Source: Chloroflexi bacterium 44-23 (GTDB lineage Bacteria; Chloroflexota; Anaerolineae; Anaerolineales; Anaerolineaceae). From it: a stretch of DNA of 64,000 bases. Position numbers and translations under genes: made by a program. Position 1 is the stretch's first letter. Each line of letters starts with the position of its first letter. This document shows, piece by piece, positions 7,881-16,756 of this stretch. The notes beneath the pieces are model-generated. The model saw nothing but the letters and a program-made list of their open reading frames with translations. It ran no database searches and was not told the DNA's origin. Location: contig MKUW01000019.1 in assembly GCA_001899005.1 (NCBI GenBank), positions 1 through 64,000 on the forward strand. The letters run 5' to 3'.

Positions 7881-10259
7881 ATGGATCAAAAAGAGCTGCG
7901 CGAACAGGAAAATCGCTGTATACAAGAACATGCCCCTGCCTGTAGTGCAACCTGTCCTGTGCATGTTGATGTACGTGGTATGACCCTGGCAATCAGTAAG
8001 GGTGATTTTGAGTCGGCTTATCAATTGTACAGAAAAAGTGTCCCTTTTCCGGGTATTGTCAGCCGCATCTGCGCGCAACCCTGCCAGCCTGCCTGCTTGC
8101 GGGTAGATTTGGGCGGTGCAATTGAGATCGCCGCCTTGGAGCGAGCCTGCGTTGAATTTGCCCGGCCGGACGAGGAAGCGGTCAAACTGTTTCCGCAAAA
8201 ATCAAAAAAGGTGGCGGTGATCGGTGCCGGTATCAGCGGATTGACTGTGGCGCATGACCTGGCTCGCAAGGGATGGCAAATCACAGTCTATGAAGCCACT
8301 GACCGCATCGGCGGGGGCTTGTGGCAAACTCCGCCGGATTTGCTGCCACGCGATGTAATCCTCCGCGATCTGGATTTAATCGAGAAAATGGGGGTAAAGA
8401 TCCTTCTCAATACCGTTGTTGGCCGTTCAGGCGGCAATGGGCACAGTACCTTTCTTGGCCGTCTTTTAGATGAATATGATGCTGTCTATTTGGGCATTGG
8501 CCCGCTTATTAACGATATACCCGATCTGTGCCTGGATGATAGCGGTCAAATTGCCATCAACCCTCTGACATCACAAAGCAGCATGGAAAAAGTTTTTGTG
8601 GGTGGCGACGTGCTGCGTGTTTCTGCGCAATATCCTTTGCGTGAAATTCCGCATTCCGCCATACTTTCCATCTCAGAAGGCCGGCGGGCAGCCCTCTCGA
8701 TTGATCGCATGTTGCAGAAAGTTTCCTTGACCGCAGCCCGCTTCATGGAGGGGTCCTACACAACCAAACTTTACACCAACACCAGCGCCATTCAGGCTGA
8801 AAGCCCCCTGGAACCCACTCAATTATTGACCTTTTATGAACGGGAAGTAGCCGAAACCGAAGCTGCCCGCTGTATACAATGTGAATGCATGGAATGTGTG
8901 CGCGTTTGTGAATATCTGGAAGAGTACAAAGGCTATCCAAAGAAGTATATTCGCGAAATTTATAACAACCTCTCGATCGTAATGGGAACACGCTTTTCCA
9001 ACCAGTTCATCAATTCTTGCACCCTGTGCGGTTTATGTGGGGAAGTCTGTCCAACTGAGCTGGATATGGGCGTGGTCTGCAAAGAATCGCGTGCCATCAT
9101 GGTCGAGCAAGATCGTATGCCGGCTTCTGCTCATAGCTTCGCATTAGATGATATGGCCTTTAGTAACAGCCAGAAATTTTCATTGGCGCGTAATGCTCCG
9201 GGAACAACCAGCAGCGCTTATGCCTTTTTTCCAGGCTGCCAGCTGAGCGCATCCTACCCGCATCACGTTGGTGAAGCCTATGCATTTTTACGCGAGGTTT
9301 TTCCGCAGGAAGGTGTCGGTCTGATGCTGGGCTGCTGCGGCGCTCCAGCTGATTGGGCCGGTCGCAAAGATTTGCTGGCTGATACCCAGGCTCAATTTCT
9401 CGATCAATACGATGCCCTCGGTCAACCGACAATCATCCTGCCGTGCTCCAGCTGCTATCAGGTGTTTCAGGAACACTATCCCAACGTGAGGATTCTTTCC
9501 TTCTGGGATGTCTATGATCATTATGGCCAGCAGCAGTTTCCCGAGGCTGCCTTTGCAGGGGAAGTGGCAGTACACGACCCGTGTTCGACCCGCTATGAAG
9601 GTCATATTCAGGATTCCGTTCGCAATATCCTCCACAAATTGGGTGCAGCGCTGCAAGAGCTGCCTCTCAGCCGTGAAAAGACTGAATGCTGCTCATATGG
9701 TGGCCTGGTCTGGCTGGCTAACCGGCCATTAGCGGATAAAATTGTACAGAGGCGTGTGCAAGCCAGCCCTGTGGATTACGTTACCTACTGCGCCATGTGC
9801 CGGGATTTCTTTGTCAGGGCGGGTAAACCCAGCCTGCATTTAATCGATTTGATTTTCCAGCCACCCGGTTCGCCCATTGGCAGTTTGAAATCGGGGCCGG
9901 GCTTTTCGCAACGTCACGAGAATCGCTGGCATTTAAAAGCGAAATTTTTGAAAGAATTGTGGGGTGAAAGTATGCCTGAAAAAGAAGAATACGAACAAAT
10001 AAAACTAATCCTCCCCTCTGATGTGCAACAAATGGTGGAAGAACGGCTCATACTGGTTGAAGATATGCAGAAAGTGATTGATTATGCACTGCGGACCGGC
10101 AAGCGTATGGTTCATGCGGCCAGCGGGCACAGCCTGGCTTATTTCAAGCCAAATACCGTCACGTATTGGGTCGAATACACTCCCCAGGAAGATGGGTCAT
10201 TCCTGATCCACCGGGCTTACAGCCACCGTATGCAGATCGGCAAAGAGGAGCAGACATGA
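7881..10259 (+). CDS. FAD / Fe-S / CCG-domain oxidoreductase (DVU_1558-like)
   Basis: A 792-aa multidomain redox protein. Residues 1-100 resemble the Fe-S N-terminus of glutamate synthase small subunit (CSATCP, then CAQPCQPAC). A Rossmann motif VIGAGISG follows at about 113-120 with the E-rich FAD loop. Ferredoxin-type Cys clusters are CIQCECMECVRVC and CTLCGLCGEVCP. Two heterodisulfide-reductase-like CCG motifs follow (LGCCGAPADW and ECCSYGG), and a C-terminal segment of about 100 aa closes the protein. I recall the family from the Desulfovibrio DVU_1551-1559 neighbourhood as a pyridine nucleotide-disulfide oxidoreductase. The likely job is to move electrons between the aldehyde oxidoreductase clusters and NAD(P) or a thiol/disulfide partner; this is inference. 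GGGAG lies 11 bases before the ATG. The stop overlaps the next start (ATGA). Confidence 0.85.
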   Translation: MDQKELREQENRCIQEHAPACSATCPVHVDVRGMTLAISKGDFESAYQLYRKSVPFPGIVSRICAQPCQPACLRVDLGGAIEIAALERACVEFARPDEEAVKLFPQKSKKVAVIGAGISGLTVAHDLARKGWQITVYEATDRIGGGLWQTPPDLLPRDVILRDLDLIEKMGVKILLNTVVGRSGGNGHSTFLGRLLDEYDAVYLGIGPLINDIPDLCLDDSGQIAINPLTSQSSMEKVFVGGDVLRVSAQYPLREIPHSAILSISEGRRAALSIDRMLQKVSLTAARFMEGSYTTKLYTNTSAIQAESPLEPTQLLTFYEREVAETEAARCIQCECMECVRVCEYLEEYKGYPKKYIREIYNNLSIVMGTRFSNQFINSCTLCGLCGEVCPTELDMGVVCKESRAIMVEQDRMPASAHSFALDDMAFSNSQKFSLARNAPGTTSSAYAFFPGCQLSASYPHHVGEAYAFLREVFPQEGVGLMLGCCGAPADWAGRKDLLADTQAQFLDQYDALGQPTIILPCSSCYQVFQEHYPNVRILSFWDVYDHYGQQQFPEAAFAGEVAVHDPCSTRYEGHIQDSVRNILHKLGAALQELPLSREKTECCSYGGLVWLANRPLADKIVQRRVQASPVDYVTYCAMCRDFFVRAGKPSLHLIDLIFQPPGSPIGSLKSGPGFSQRHENRWHLKAKFLKELWGESMPEKEEYEQIKLILPSDVQQMVEERLILVEDMQKVIDYALRTGKRMVHAASGHSLAYFKPNTVTYWVEYTPQEDGSFLIHRAYSHRMQIGKEEQT

Positions 10260-10468
10260 GCAACTATTTTGATCTCTCTGCTTATGAAGGCTGGGTTTGC
10301 GGTGATTGTGGCGTTGCGCTGGTGCCAGGTAAAGTGGATATCGCTTATATGGGCAATTCATTCCCTGTCGAATTGCTAGTCTGTCCGAAATGTGGTCTGG
10401 TACTCATTCCAGAGGAGCTGGCTCTGGGAAAAATGAACGAAGTGGAAAAAGCCCTGGAGGACAAGTAG
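10256..10468 (+). CDS. Small two-CxxC redox/zinc-ribbon protein (DVU_1557-like)
   Basis: A 70-aa protein with CGDCG near residue 16 and CPKCG near residue 44, the spacing of a rubredoxin- or zinc-ribbon-like site, followed by an acidic helical tail ending in ALEDK. The ATG overlaps the stop of the upstream oxidoreductase (ATGA) and GAGGAG lies 6 bases before it, so the pair is translationally coupled. The cluster position suggests an electron carrier or a cofactor-assembly helper; whether it binds iron or zinc cannot be told from sequence. Confidence 0.8.
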   Translation: MSNYFDLSAYEGWVCGDCGVALVPGKVDIAYMGNSFPVELLVCPKCGLVLIPEELALGKMNEVEKALEDK

Positions 10469-10469
10469 T

Positions 10470-11147
10470 TTGTCACACTGTGTTTACGACCATCCGGTTT
10501 GGGTAGTAGACACCGCGAAACAAATGCACCCAGGCGGCAATACGCTTACCCACCAGGCATTGGCTGCCTGTCAGTTTGATCGACATGACAGAGCTTTGGA
10601 TCTTGGCTGCGGCTCCGGAAACTCATTGAAGTTACTTTCCGAGATGTTTGAGCTTACCTGCGGCGTGGATCTTTCCCGCAGTTTGCTGTGCACAGCACAA
10701 TTGCAGGAGAGTAACGCGTATCTTTCGCAAGCTCAAGCTGAAGCACTTCCGTTTAAAAATGCCAGTATGGATGCAATCTTATGCGAGTGCACACTTTCTT
10801 TATTCGCGGTAGACGAAGCCCTGACAGAATGTGCACGTGTTTTAAGAGCGAGTGGGATGCTGATAATCAGCGATCTTTACATCCGTAATACAGCCGGGCA
10901 GACAGCTTTGCAGGCTTTGCCGGGAAAAACATGCCTCAGCCGGGCGATGCCCCAGTCACAGATTGAAGCACAGGTACAGCAAGCTGGCATGAAGATCTTA
11001 CATTGGAGCGATTACTCACAAGCCTTACGCAGTTTTCCCGTGTGCAATTTAATCTCAGCCACAGGCGTTGATCCATTTGATCTGCAGATCGCAGCAGCAC
11101 GCGCGAAATTAAGCTATTTTCTATTGATCGCCCAAAAGGAGGGATGA
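10470..11147 (+). CDS. SAM-dependent methyltransferase (DVU_1556-like)
   Basis: A class I methyltransferase of 225 aa with the SAM-binding glycine motif LDLGCGSGNS near residue 45, an acidic GVDLS strand-2 motif, and the ALPF-x-DAILCECTLSL motif IV region. The start is a TTG with GGAGG about 8 bases upstream; no ATG fits. It sits one base after the small redox gene and its stop overlaps the next start, so it belongs to the same operon. The methyl acceptor is unknown. In the analogous Desulfovibrio cluster the same neighbour order occurs, which points to processing of the aldehyde oxidoreductase or its cofactor. Confidence 0.8.
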   Translation: MSHCVYDHPVWVVDTAKQMHPGGNTLTHQALAACQFDRHDRALDLGCGSGNSLKLLSEMFELTCGVDLSRSLLCTAQLQESNAYLSQAQAEALPFKNASMDAILCECTLSLFAVDEALTECARVLRASGMLIISDLYIRNTAGQTALQALPGKTCLSRAMPQSQIEAQVQQAGMKILHWSDYSQALRSFPVCNLISATGVDPFDLQIAAARAKLSYFLLIAQKEG

Positions 11148-11590
11148 TGGAAGAACAAGAACATCTGATGCAATATCGACGGGATGGTTTTTATTGCAGC
11201 CAAATCATCATGCTGGAAGGGCTGAATCAAATGGGGAAAAGCAACCCGGATTTGATTCGCGCAATGCAAGCGCTTGCCAATGGGCTCACTCATAATGACG
11301 AACTGTGCGGGGCGCTGAGCGGGGGTGCCTGCCTGTTAGGCTTATATGCCGGCAAAGGCACGGCCGCCGAGAATGAAGACCCGCGTTTGATCATCATGGT
11401 GGAAGAATTGGTGACATGGTTTAAAAGCGAATATGGTCAGCCGTTTGGCGGAATCCGTTGTGACCAGATTCTGGCGGGGAATCGTCAAAATATGATGACA
11501 CGCTGTCCGCTAATGGTTAGCGGTGTATTACAGAAAACAAATGAAATCCTGGTGGAGAATGGGTTTGATCTGTATGGCATCGAAGAATGA
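11144..11590 (+). CDS. C-GCAxxG-C-C family protein (DVU_1555-like)
   Basis: A 148-aa protein with conserved cysteines arranged FYCSQ, LCGALSGGACLLG, IRCDQ and TRCPLM, the pattern that names the C_GCAxxG_C_C family. Members are proposed to bind a metal or Fe-S centre through these cysteines, and some carry selenocysteine; here all positions are ordinary Cys or Gly, with no in-frame TGA. The ATG overlaps the methyltransferase stop (ATGATG), and the stop overlaps the radical SAM start. Function unknown; a metallo-redox or cluster-carrier role is inferred from the neighbours. Confidence 0.82.
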   Translation: MMEEQEHLMQYRRDGFYCSQIIMLEGLNQMGKSNPDLIRAMQALANGLTHNDELCGALSGGACLLGLYAGKGTAAENEDPRLIIMVEELVTWFKSEYGQPFGGIRCDQILAGNRQNMMTRCPLMVSGVLQKTNEILVENGFDLYGIEE

Positions 11591-12945
11591 CAGATATATT
11601 AGCCCAGACTGAGAGTGTCTGCCCAAAATGCCTGGCGCGCATCCCGGCTCAACGTGTGCTTGACGGAGAAAATGTATATCTGGAAAAGCAGTGTGACGTG
11701 CACGGCAGCTTTCGCACTATTATTTGGCGAGGGAGACCGTCCCTCAGCGACTGGCAGCGGACAAAGATTCCAGCGTTCCCACAGTACCCTCTGCACGTGG
11801 CAGAACGTGGCTGTCCCTATGATTGCGGTCTATGCCCGCATCACCGCCAGCAAACTTGCTGTGTATTGTTGGAAGTCACCCAACGCTGTGATTTGAATTG
11901 CCCCCTCTGTTTTGCTGATTCCGGCAAAACGGATGCCCAGGATTTATCATTAGATGCTATCGCAGCATGGTACCAACGCTTGCTGGATGTAGGTGGGCCA
12001 TATAATATTCAACTTTCCGGTGGTGAGCCCTCGCTGCGCAACGATTTGCCAGAGATTATTCGCATGGGGCGCGCGCTGGGCTTTAATTATTTCCAGCTTA
12101 ACAGTAATGGTTTGCGCCTGGCGAGAGATTTTGATTACCTCAAGCGCTTGAAAGCAGCCGGTTTGAACTCCATTTTCCTGCAGTTTGACGGCACGCATGA
12201 CGAAATCTACCGCAAAATACGCGGACGGGCTATTCTCCAGGAAAAAATGCGTTTGATTGAAAATTGCGAACGATTAAATGTGGGCGTCATTTTGGTACCG
12301 GTCCTCATCCCCGGCGTTAATTTTGATGATATCGGCAACATTATTCGCCTGGCACTTGAGCATATGCCCATCGTACGCGGGGTGCATTTTCAGCCGGTCA
12401 GTTATTTCGGCCGCTATCCGCAAGCTCCCTGTGATGAGAGCCGCATCACCATACCTGAAGTCATGCGGGCGATTGAGGTTCAAACACAAGGTCTCATTTC
12501 CACGTCACAATTCAGCCCACCAACCGCCGAACATGCAACCTGTTCATTTCATGCCAACTTTGTGCAGATGAAGGATGGGTCGCTTAAATCTGTTCGCAAT
12601 GAACCGGAGCCTGGTAGCTGCTGCCAGCCGATTGATGCTCTGGCGGCCATTAAATGCTCACGTCAGTTCGTGGCACAATACTGGTCAGCCGCTGATCGCT
12701 CGGCGCAAGTGCAATTGGTTGCCGATGATGGCTTTGCAGCCTGGGATGAATTTATCGAGCGTCGCCGTACCCATACCTTCTGTCTCTCAGCAATGTCTTT
12801 TCAAGACGCCTGGACCCTTGACATGGAACGTCTGCGCCAATGCAAAGTACACATCGCCAGCCCCAACGGTATGCTGGTGCCTTTTTGTGCGTATAATCTC
12901 ACCAACCAACTTGGAGAAGCTATTTACCGCGGTCAGGTCGGTTAA
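11587..12945 (+). CDS. Radical SAM protein, TrsS-like (DVU_1554 family)
   Basis: A 452-aa radical SAM enzyme. An N-terminal zinc-ribbon-like part has CPKC (residues 12-15) and CDVHG. Next comes CPYDCGLCPHH and then the cluster motif CDLNCPLC (CxxxCxxC, about residue 100), binding the SAM [4Fe-4S]. QLSGGEPS is the SAM-binding GGE motif, and further Cys (CSFH, GSCCQP, KCSRQ) could hold an auxiliary cluster. The CPYDCGLC plus CxxxCxxC layout resembles the Tes/tetraether-synthase-like branch and the TrsS proteins of Desulfovibrio. Start overlaps the previous stop (ATGA). It probably modifies the molybdenum cofactor, the enzyme, or a small molecule used by it; the reaction is not known. Confidence 0.85.
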   Translation: MTDILAQTESVCPKCLARIPAQRVLDGENVYLEKQCDVHGSFRTIIWRGRPSLSDWQRTKIPAFPQYPLHVAERGCPYDCGLCPHHRQQTCCVLLEVTQRCDLNCPLCFADSGKTDAQDLSLDAIAAWYQRLLDVGGPYNIQLSGGEPSLRNDLPEIIRMGRALGFNYFQLNSNGLRLARDFDYLKRLKAAGLNSIFLQFDGTHDEIYRKIRGRAILQEKMRLIENCERLNVGVILVPVLIPGVNFDDIGNIIRLALEHMPIVRGVHFQPVSYFGRYPQAPCDESRITIPEVMRAIEVQTQGLISTSQFSPPTAEHATCSFHANFVQMKDGSLKSVRNEPEPGSCCQPIDALAAIKCSRQFVAQYWSAADRSAQVQLVADDGFAAWDEFIERRRTHTFCLSAMSFQDAWTLDMERLRQCKVHIASPNGMLVPFCAYNLTNQLGEAIYRGQVG

Positions 12946-12967
12946 TGAAAAGCAGTTGGAGTTTTGA

Positions 12968-14302
12968 ATGGCTGTGCTTTACAGTGAAACCCGACAGGAT
13001 TCCTATATGCAGTTAACCCCGCTTGAACCCTGGATTGCTCATAAAATTGGGCTGACAGGACAGCAGCTCGATATTAAAGCATTGCAGGCCTGGCAGTTAA
13101 AAAAGTTGAATGAAACCCTGCATCTTGCTTCCCAGAAAAGTATTTTTTACCGTCGCCATTTGCAGGGATTCCCAAATGAGCTTGGTTGCCTCAGTGACCT
13201 GCAGCAACTGCCCCTGACGAGTGCAGCTGATTTGCGAGCCAATCCTTTGGCGTTTGTGTGTGTTTCACAGGACGAAATTGCACGGGTGGTCACCCTACAA
13301 ACCTCAGGCACCAGCGGTTTGCCCAAGCGTTTGTTCTTTACCACGGATGATCAGGAACTTACCACCGATTTCTTTGGGGTCGGAATGGAAACCCTGACAA
13401 AGCCTGGAGATCAGATATTGATCTTGCTGCCAGTTGAAAAACCCGGCAGCGTGGGTGACCTGTTACGGCAGGGACTGCAGTGCGTGCAGCGAACCCCAAT
13501 TCCCTATGGGCCGGTACGTGATCCGCAGGATGCGCTTATGCAAATCGACCGGTTGCGTATTGAATGCCTGGTTGGATCGCCATCGCAGGTGCTTGGCCTA
13601 GCTCAGCGTTGGGAAGCAGGTATGCATCGTCCGCGCAGCGTTTTGCTTTCCACTGACTATGTGCCGCAAGCCATTCTGAACACGCTCGAAAATAGCTGGG
13701 GCTGTCAGGTTTTCAACCACTATGGCACCACTGAGATGGGGCTGGGCGGTGGGGTGGATTGCGAAGTACGGCGTGGATATCATTTGCGTGAAGCGGATCT
13801 CTATTTTGAGATGATTGATCCATCCAGTGGAAAGCTACTGCCTCCCGGTGAATATGGGGAAGTGGTATTCACCACTCTCACCCGTCAGGGTATGCCCTTA
13901 ATTCGCTACCGGATGGGTGATCGTTCACGCTTTATTCCTGGGCAATGCCCGTGCGGCACACAACTGAAAACACTTGAACATGTTAGCGGGCGTTGGGAGG
14001 GTTTTCTCACTGTTGGGGAACAGATTCTGAGGCTATCAGATTTGGACGAAGCCCTGTTTGCTTTGCCCGGGCTGCTGGATTTCAAGGCTACCTTGCAAGG
14101 CAGCCCAGGCCAGGAAGAATTACTGATCGAAGCGATCTGGGAGCACGAGGTTGAAGACTCGAACGCCGCACGCTCACTTTTACTAGAATTACCTTCATTG
14201 CAAAGTGTGGATGTCCGGATCAGTCACCGTTATGAGCCCGATTATCCTGGCAGCCTCCAAAAACGTATAATTCACGACCTGCGCCACCAACTGCCGCTGT
14301 AG
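12968..14302 (+). CDS. Adenylate-forming ligase (PaaK-like, DVU_1553 family)
   Basis: A 444-aa ANL-superfamily protein related to phenylacetate-CoA ligase. It has the P-loop TSGTSGLPK near residue 114, the NHYGTTEMG motif (A5) near 253, and YRMGDRSR (A7) near 312, so adenylation chemistry looks intact. A CPCGTQ segment follows A7. GGAG lies 7 bases before the ATG; a second ATG at 13007 is possible. It closes the aldehyde oxidoreductase cluster, 22 bases after the radical SAM gene. It might activate the carboxylate product of the oxidoreductase or a modification substrate; both are inference. No clear terminator is seen after it. Confidence 0.85.
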   Translation: MAVLYSETRQDSYMQLTPLEPWIAHKIGLTGQQLDIKALQAWQLKKLNETLHLASQKSIFYRRHLQGFPNELGCLSDLQQLPLTSAADLRANPLAFVCVSQDEIARVVTLQTSGTSGLPKRLFFTTDDQELTTDFFGVGMETLTKPGDQILILLPVEKPGSVGDLLRQGLQCVQRTPIPYGPVRDPQDALMQIDRLRIECLVGSPSQVLGLAQRWEAGMHRPRSVLLSTDYVPQAILNTLENSWGCQVFNHYGTTEMGLGGGVDCEVRRGYHLREADLYFEMIDPSSGKLLPPGEYGEVVFTTLTRQGMPLIRYRMGDRSRFIPGQCPCGTQLKTLEHVSGRWEGFLTVGEQILRLSDLDEALFALPGLLDFKATLQGSPGQEELLIEAIWEHEVEDSNAARSLLLELPSLQSVDVRISHRYEPDYPGSLQKRIIHDLRHQLPL

Positions 14303-14384
14303 GTTGGTTCTTGGGCCGTGTGAAATTCATGAATAGCACAACCTCACTGCTTACAGCAGTAGAAATATTGTCAGAATTTCAGAT

Positions 14385-15167
14385 CTAAAAGTTGACAATT
14401 ATTTCTTCGGCAGGATCAGCCTGCTTGATAGCTACATAGGGTTGGTGCAATTTCAATGGTTCGCGCTGCTTGTTGCGAATGCGCAAATTGAGTGCTTCGA
14501 CAAAGACGGAAAAACCCATCGCAAAGTAGATATAGCCCTTGGGGATATGTTGGTGCAGGCCTTCTACGATCAGGGTGAAGCCGATCATTAACAGGAAGGA
14601 TAACGCCAGCATCTTAACGGTTGGGTGGCCCTCGACAAAATTACTGATGCCACCGGCCACGAAAATCATTACGATAGCAGCAACGACTACAGCCGCCACC
14701 ATGACAGCCAAATGGTCAACCATGCCGACAGCGGTGATGACCGAATCCAGTGAAAAGACCACATCCAAAAGCAGCACCTGGAAAATGACATTCCAAAACA
14801 TCGCTTTGACTTTGGCGGAAGAATGGCCTTCAGAACCTTCTAATTTCTGGTGTATTTCGAGGGTGGCTTTGCCCATCAAGAATAACCCACCTACCAGCAG
14901 GATGATATCGCGTCCGGATATTTGAAAGCTAAAAATTGAGAAAATCGGCGCAGTCAGGCCGATGATCCAGGATAATGAAATCAGTAGCAAGATGCGTGTG
15001 ATCACTGCCAGGCTAATCCCAGTCGTTCGGGCACTGGTTTGCTGCGCGGCTGGAAGCTTGCCAGTCAGAATGGAGATAAAGATGATGTTATCTACACCCA
15101 AGACGAGTTCAAGGGCAACCAGGGTAAAAAACGCAATCCAGACTTGCGGGTCAGACATCCATTCCAT
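14385..15167 (-). CDS. TerC family membrane protein
   Basis: A 260-aa integral membrane protein with about seven hydrophobic segments. It shows the TerC signatures ELVLGVDNIIFI (residues 20-31) and LLDVVFSLDSVITA (about 133-146), whose paired Asp residues are thought to bind metal; related proteins export manganese or accompany tellurite resistance. AAAGGAGAG precedes the ATG. I looked for the yybP-ykoY manganese riboswitch that often precedes TerC genes and saw no match. The gene converges on the preceding ligase gene. Confidence 0.92.
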   Translation of the reverse strand: MEWMSDPQVWIAFFTLVALELVLGVDNIIFISILTGKLPAAQQTSARTTGISLAVITRILLLISLSWIIGLTAPIFSIFSFQISGRDIILLVGGLFLMGKATLEIHQKLEGSEGHSSAKVKAMFWNVIFQVLLLDVVFSLDSVITAVGMVDHLAVMVAAVVVAAIVMIFVAGGISNFVEGHPTVKMLALSFLLMIGFTLIVEGLHQHIPKGYIYFAMGFSVFVEALNLRIRNKQREPLKLHQPYVAIKQADPAEEIIVNF

Positions 15168-15302
15168 GGCGATTTCTCTCCTTTTGCAGTACCAAACTTG
15201 CTGATATTTATTTTATACGGAAAAAGCCGCGATGGGAATTTATTTATAATATTTAGGGAAAACACGGCTTGGTAAAAGAATAAATGCTTAATTCATAAAA
15301 CC

Positions 15303-15419
15303 TTTTCATTCTAAATGAAAAGATTTATTTAAATGATTTTAGCAACAATGAAAAGATTTATATGGATGATTTCATTGACAATGAAAGGATTTTAGTATAT
15401 GATTTCATTATGAATGAAA
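15303..15419 (+). repeat. 33-bp tandem repeats carrying TTTCATT-N3-AATGAAA palindromes
   Basis: Three exact 33-bp periods (15314-15346, 15347-15379, 15380-15412), each starting AATGAAA. Perfect inverted repeats TTTCATT-N3-AATGAAA are centred at 15312, 15378 and 15411, with a decayed one at 15345. The last palindrome has the ATG at 15410 as its spacer. The 33-bp period equals 11 codons and stays open in the frame of the downstream ATPase. This looks like a multi-site operator overlapping the start of the gene. Confidence 0.8.
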
Positions 15420-16699
15420 ATGGATGGAAAAGTCGGTGGTCTTTTGATCAATTGCGTGCCATGCTGTTGGAGCAATTTGATGCTTTTTGGGAGAGGGAAT
15501 CTGGAATTCAGCGTTCAGCATTGGCAACTGTTGAAAAAGCGGTTTCTCTTCCCCACGCTGTTATTATTTCTGGACTACGCCGTGTGGGTAAATCTACCTT
15601 GCTGCTTCAAATTGCACATAAAATCGGTAAGAATAACTTTTATTATCTAAACTTTGAGGATGATCGTTTTATAAATTTTCGAGCTGAAGACATGGACGAT
15701 CTCTATCAACTTTTTGTAGAATTTTTTGGAGTTCGCAAGATATTTATTTTTGACGAAATTCAAAATGTAAAGGGCTGGGAACATTTTGTGCGCAGATTTA
15801 TGGATCTAGGCCATAAATTTTATATTTCAGGTTCAAACGCATCTCTATTAAGTAAGGATTTGGGCACTCTCCTTACTGGCCGATATGTTCCCATTGAATT
15901 GTTCCCGTTCTCTTTTCAGGAATACCTCCAGTTTAATAATCAAGCAATACCTGATCTCATGCGAATGAAGACAAGTGATCAGGCACAGCTTAAACATGCT
16001 TTAGGGGAATACCTGATCCGAGGTGGCATCCCAGATGCTTTGAAATACCCTGAGATACCTTTAACACGTACCCTATATGATGACATTCTGTATAGAGATA
16101 TCGCTGCTCGACTTCGAATTGATTCAATTGAATCACTTAAGCAATTGGCTTTTTTTTTAATCAGCAACCCCGGGGCAATAATATCTTATAACAAGCTTAA
16201 AGAAAGGTTTAAGTTAGGGAGTGTAAATACTATTTCAAGTTACATTGCGCTGATGGAAAATAGCTGGCTGTTTCTAGTCATCAATAGATATGCATTTTCG
16301 GTAAAAAGGCAGCTGGTGCTACCCAAGAAAATCTATAGTATAGATACCGGTATGGCGGAGACTGTTGGATTTCATTTTTCTCCCAATACTGGCAAGCTTT
16401 TAGAGAATCTCGTTTTTCTTACTTTGCGGCGGAAAACCAGTGAGATCTATTATTATGCAACAGCAGGAGATTATGAAGTGGATTTTTTCCTCCCGGAAGA
16501 AGGCTTACTAATTCAAGTTGCCCAAAATCTTGAGAAGGACGGAACCCGGGAGAGGGAATTCCGCGCTTTGGCAGCAACGGCAAAGGAGCTGCGTGTGGAA
16601 AAAGCAATCATTCTCACTGACCACAATGAGAATGATGTTGTTGTAGAACAATTGCCGGTTCAAATACTTTCGGTTAGCGAGTGGTTATTAAGCGTCTAA
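15362..16699 (+). CDS. AAA ATPase with DUF4143 (AAA_14 family)
   Basis: A 445-aa P-loop ATPase. The Walker A motif GLRRVGKS is near residue 71, and Walker B IFIFDEIQN near residue 131. GSNASLLSKDLGTLLTGR is the typical sensor region, followed by the PF(S)FQEYL segment and the DUF4143 domain with its restriction-endonuclease-like part (DYEVDFFLPE near residue 372). Such proteins are common in anaerobes and archaea, often in many copies, and their role is unresolved; links to mobile elements or defence have been suggested. The start could be 15362 or the ATG at 15410, which lies inside the third palindrome. Base composition is clearly AT-richer than neighbours, suggesting transfer. Confidence 0.88.
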   Translation: MDDFIDNERILVYDFIMNENGWKSRWSFDQLRAMLLEQFDAFWERESGIQRSALATVEKAVSLPHAVIISGLRRVGKSTLLLQIAHKIGKNNFYYLNFEDDRFINFRAEDMDDLYQLFVEFFGVRKIFIFDEIQNVKGWEHFVRRFMDLGHKFYISGSNASLLSKDLGTLLTGRYVPIELFPFSFQEYLQFNNQAIPDLMRMKTSDQAQLKHALGEYLIRGGIPDALKYPEIPLTRTLYDDILYRDIAARLRIDSIESLKQLAFFLISNPGAIISYNKLKERFKLGSVNTISSYIALMENSWLFLVINRYAFSVKRQLVLPKKIYSIDTGMAETVGFHFSPNTGKLLENLVFLTLRRKTSEIYYYATAGDYEVDFFLPEEGLLIQVAQNLEKDGTREREFRALAATAKELRVEKAIILTDHNENDVVVEQLPVQILSVSEWLLSV

Positions 16700-16756
16700 T
16701 AAAATAAAAAGTTTCATAAATACTCAGTCTTTCAAAACACGGTGTCGATGCGAAGC

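Noticed and set aside
11144..12945. Selenocysteine in the C-GCAxxG-C-C or radical SAM proteins
   Set aside because: Both frames run through without an in-frame TGA, and the usual Cys residues are present.
15168..15300. Manganese (yybP-ykoY) riboswitch before the TerC-like gene
   Set aside because: No match to the conserved loops could be found by eye.
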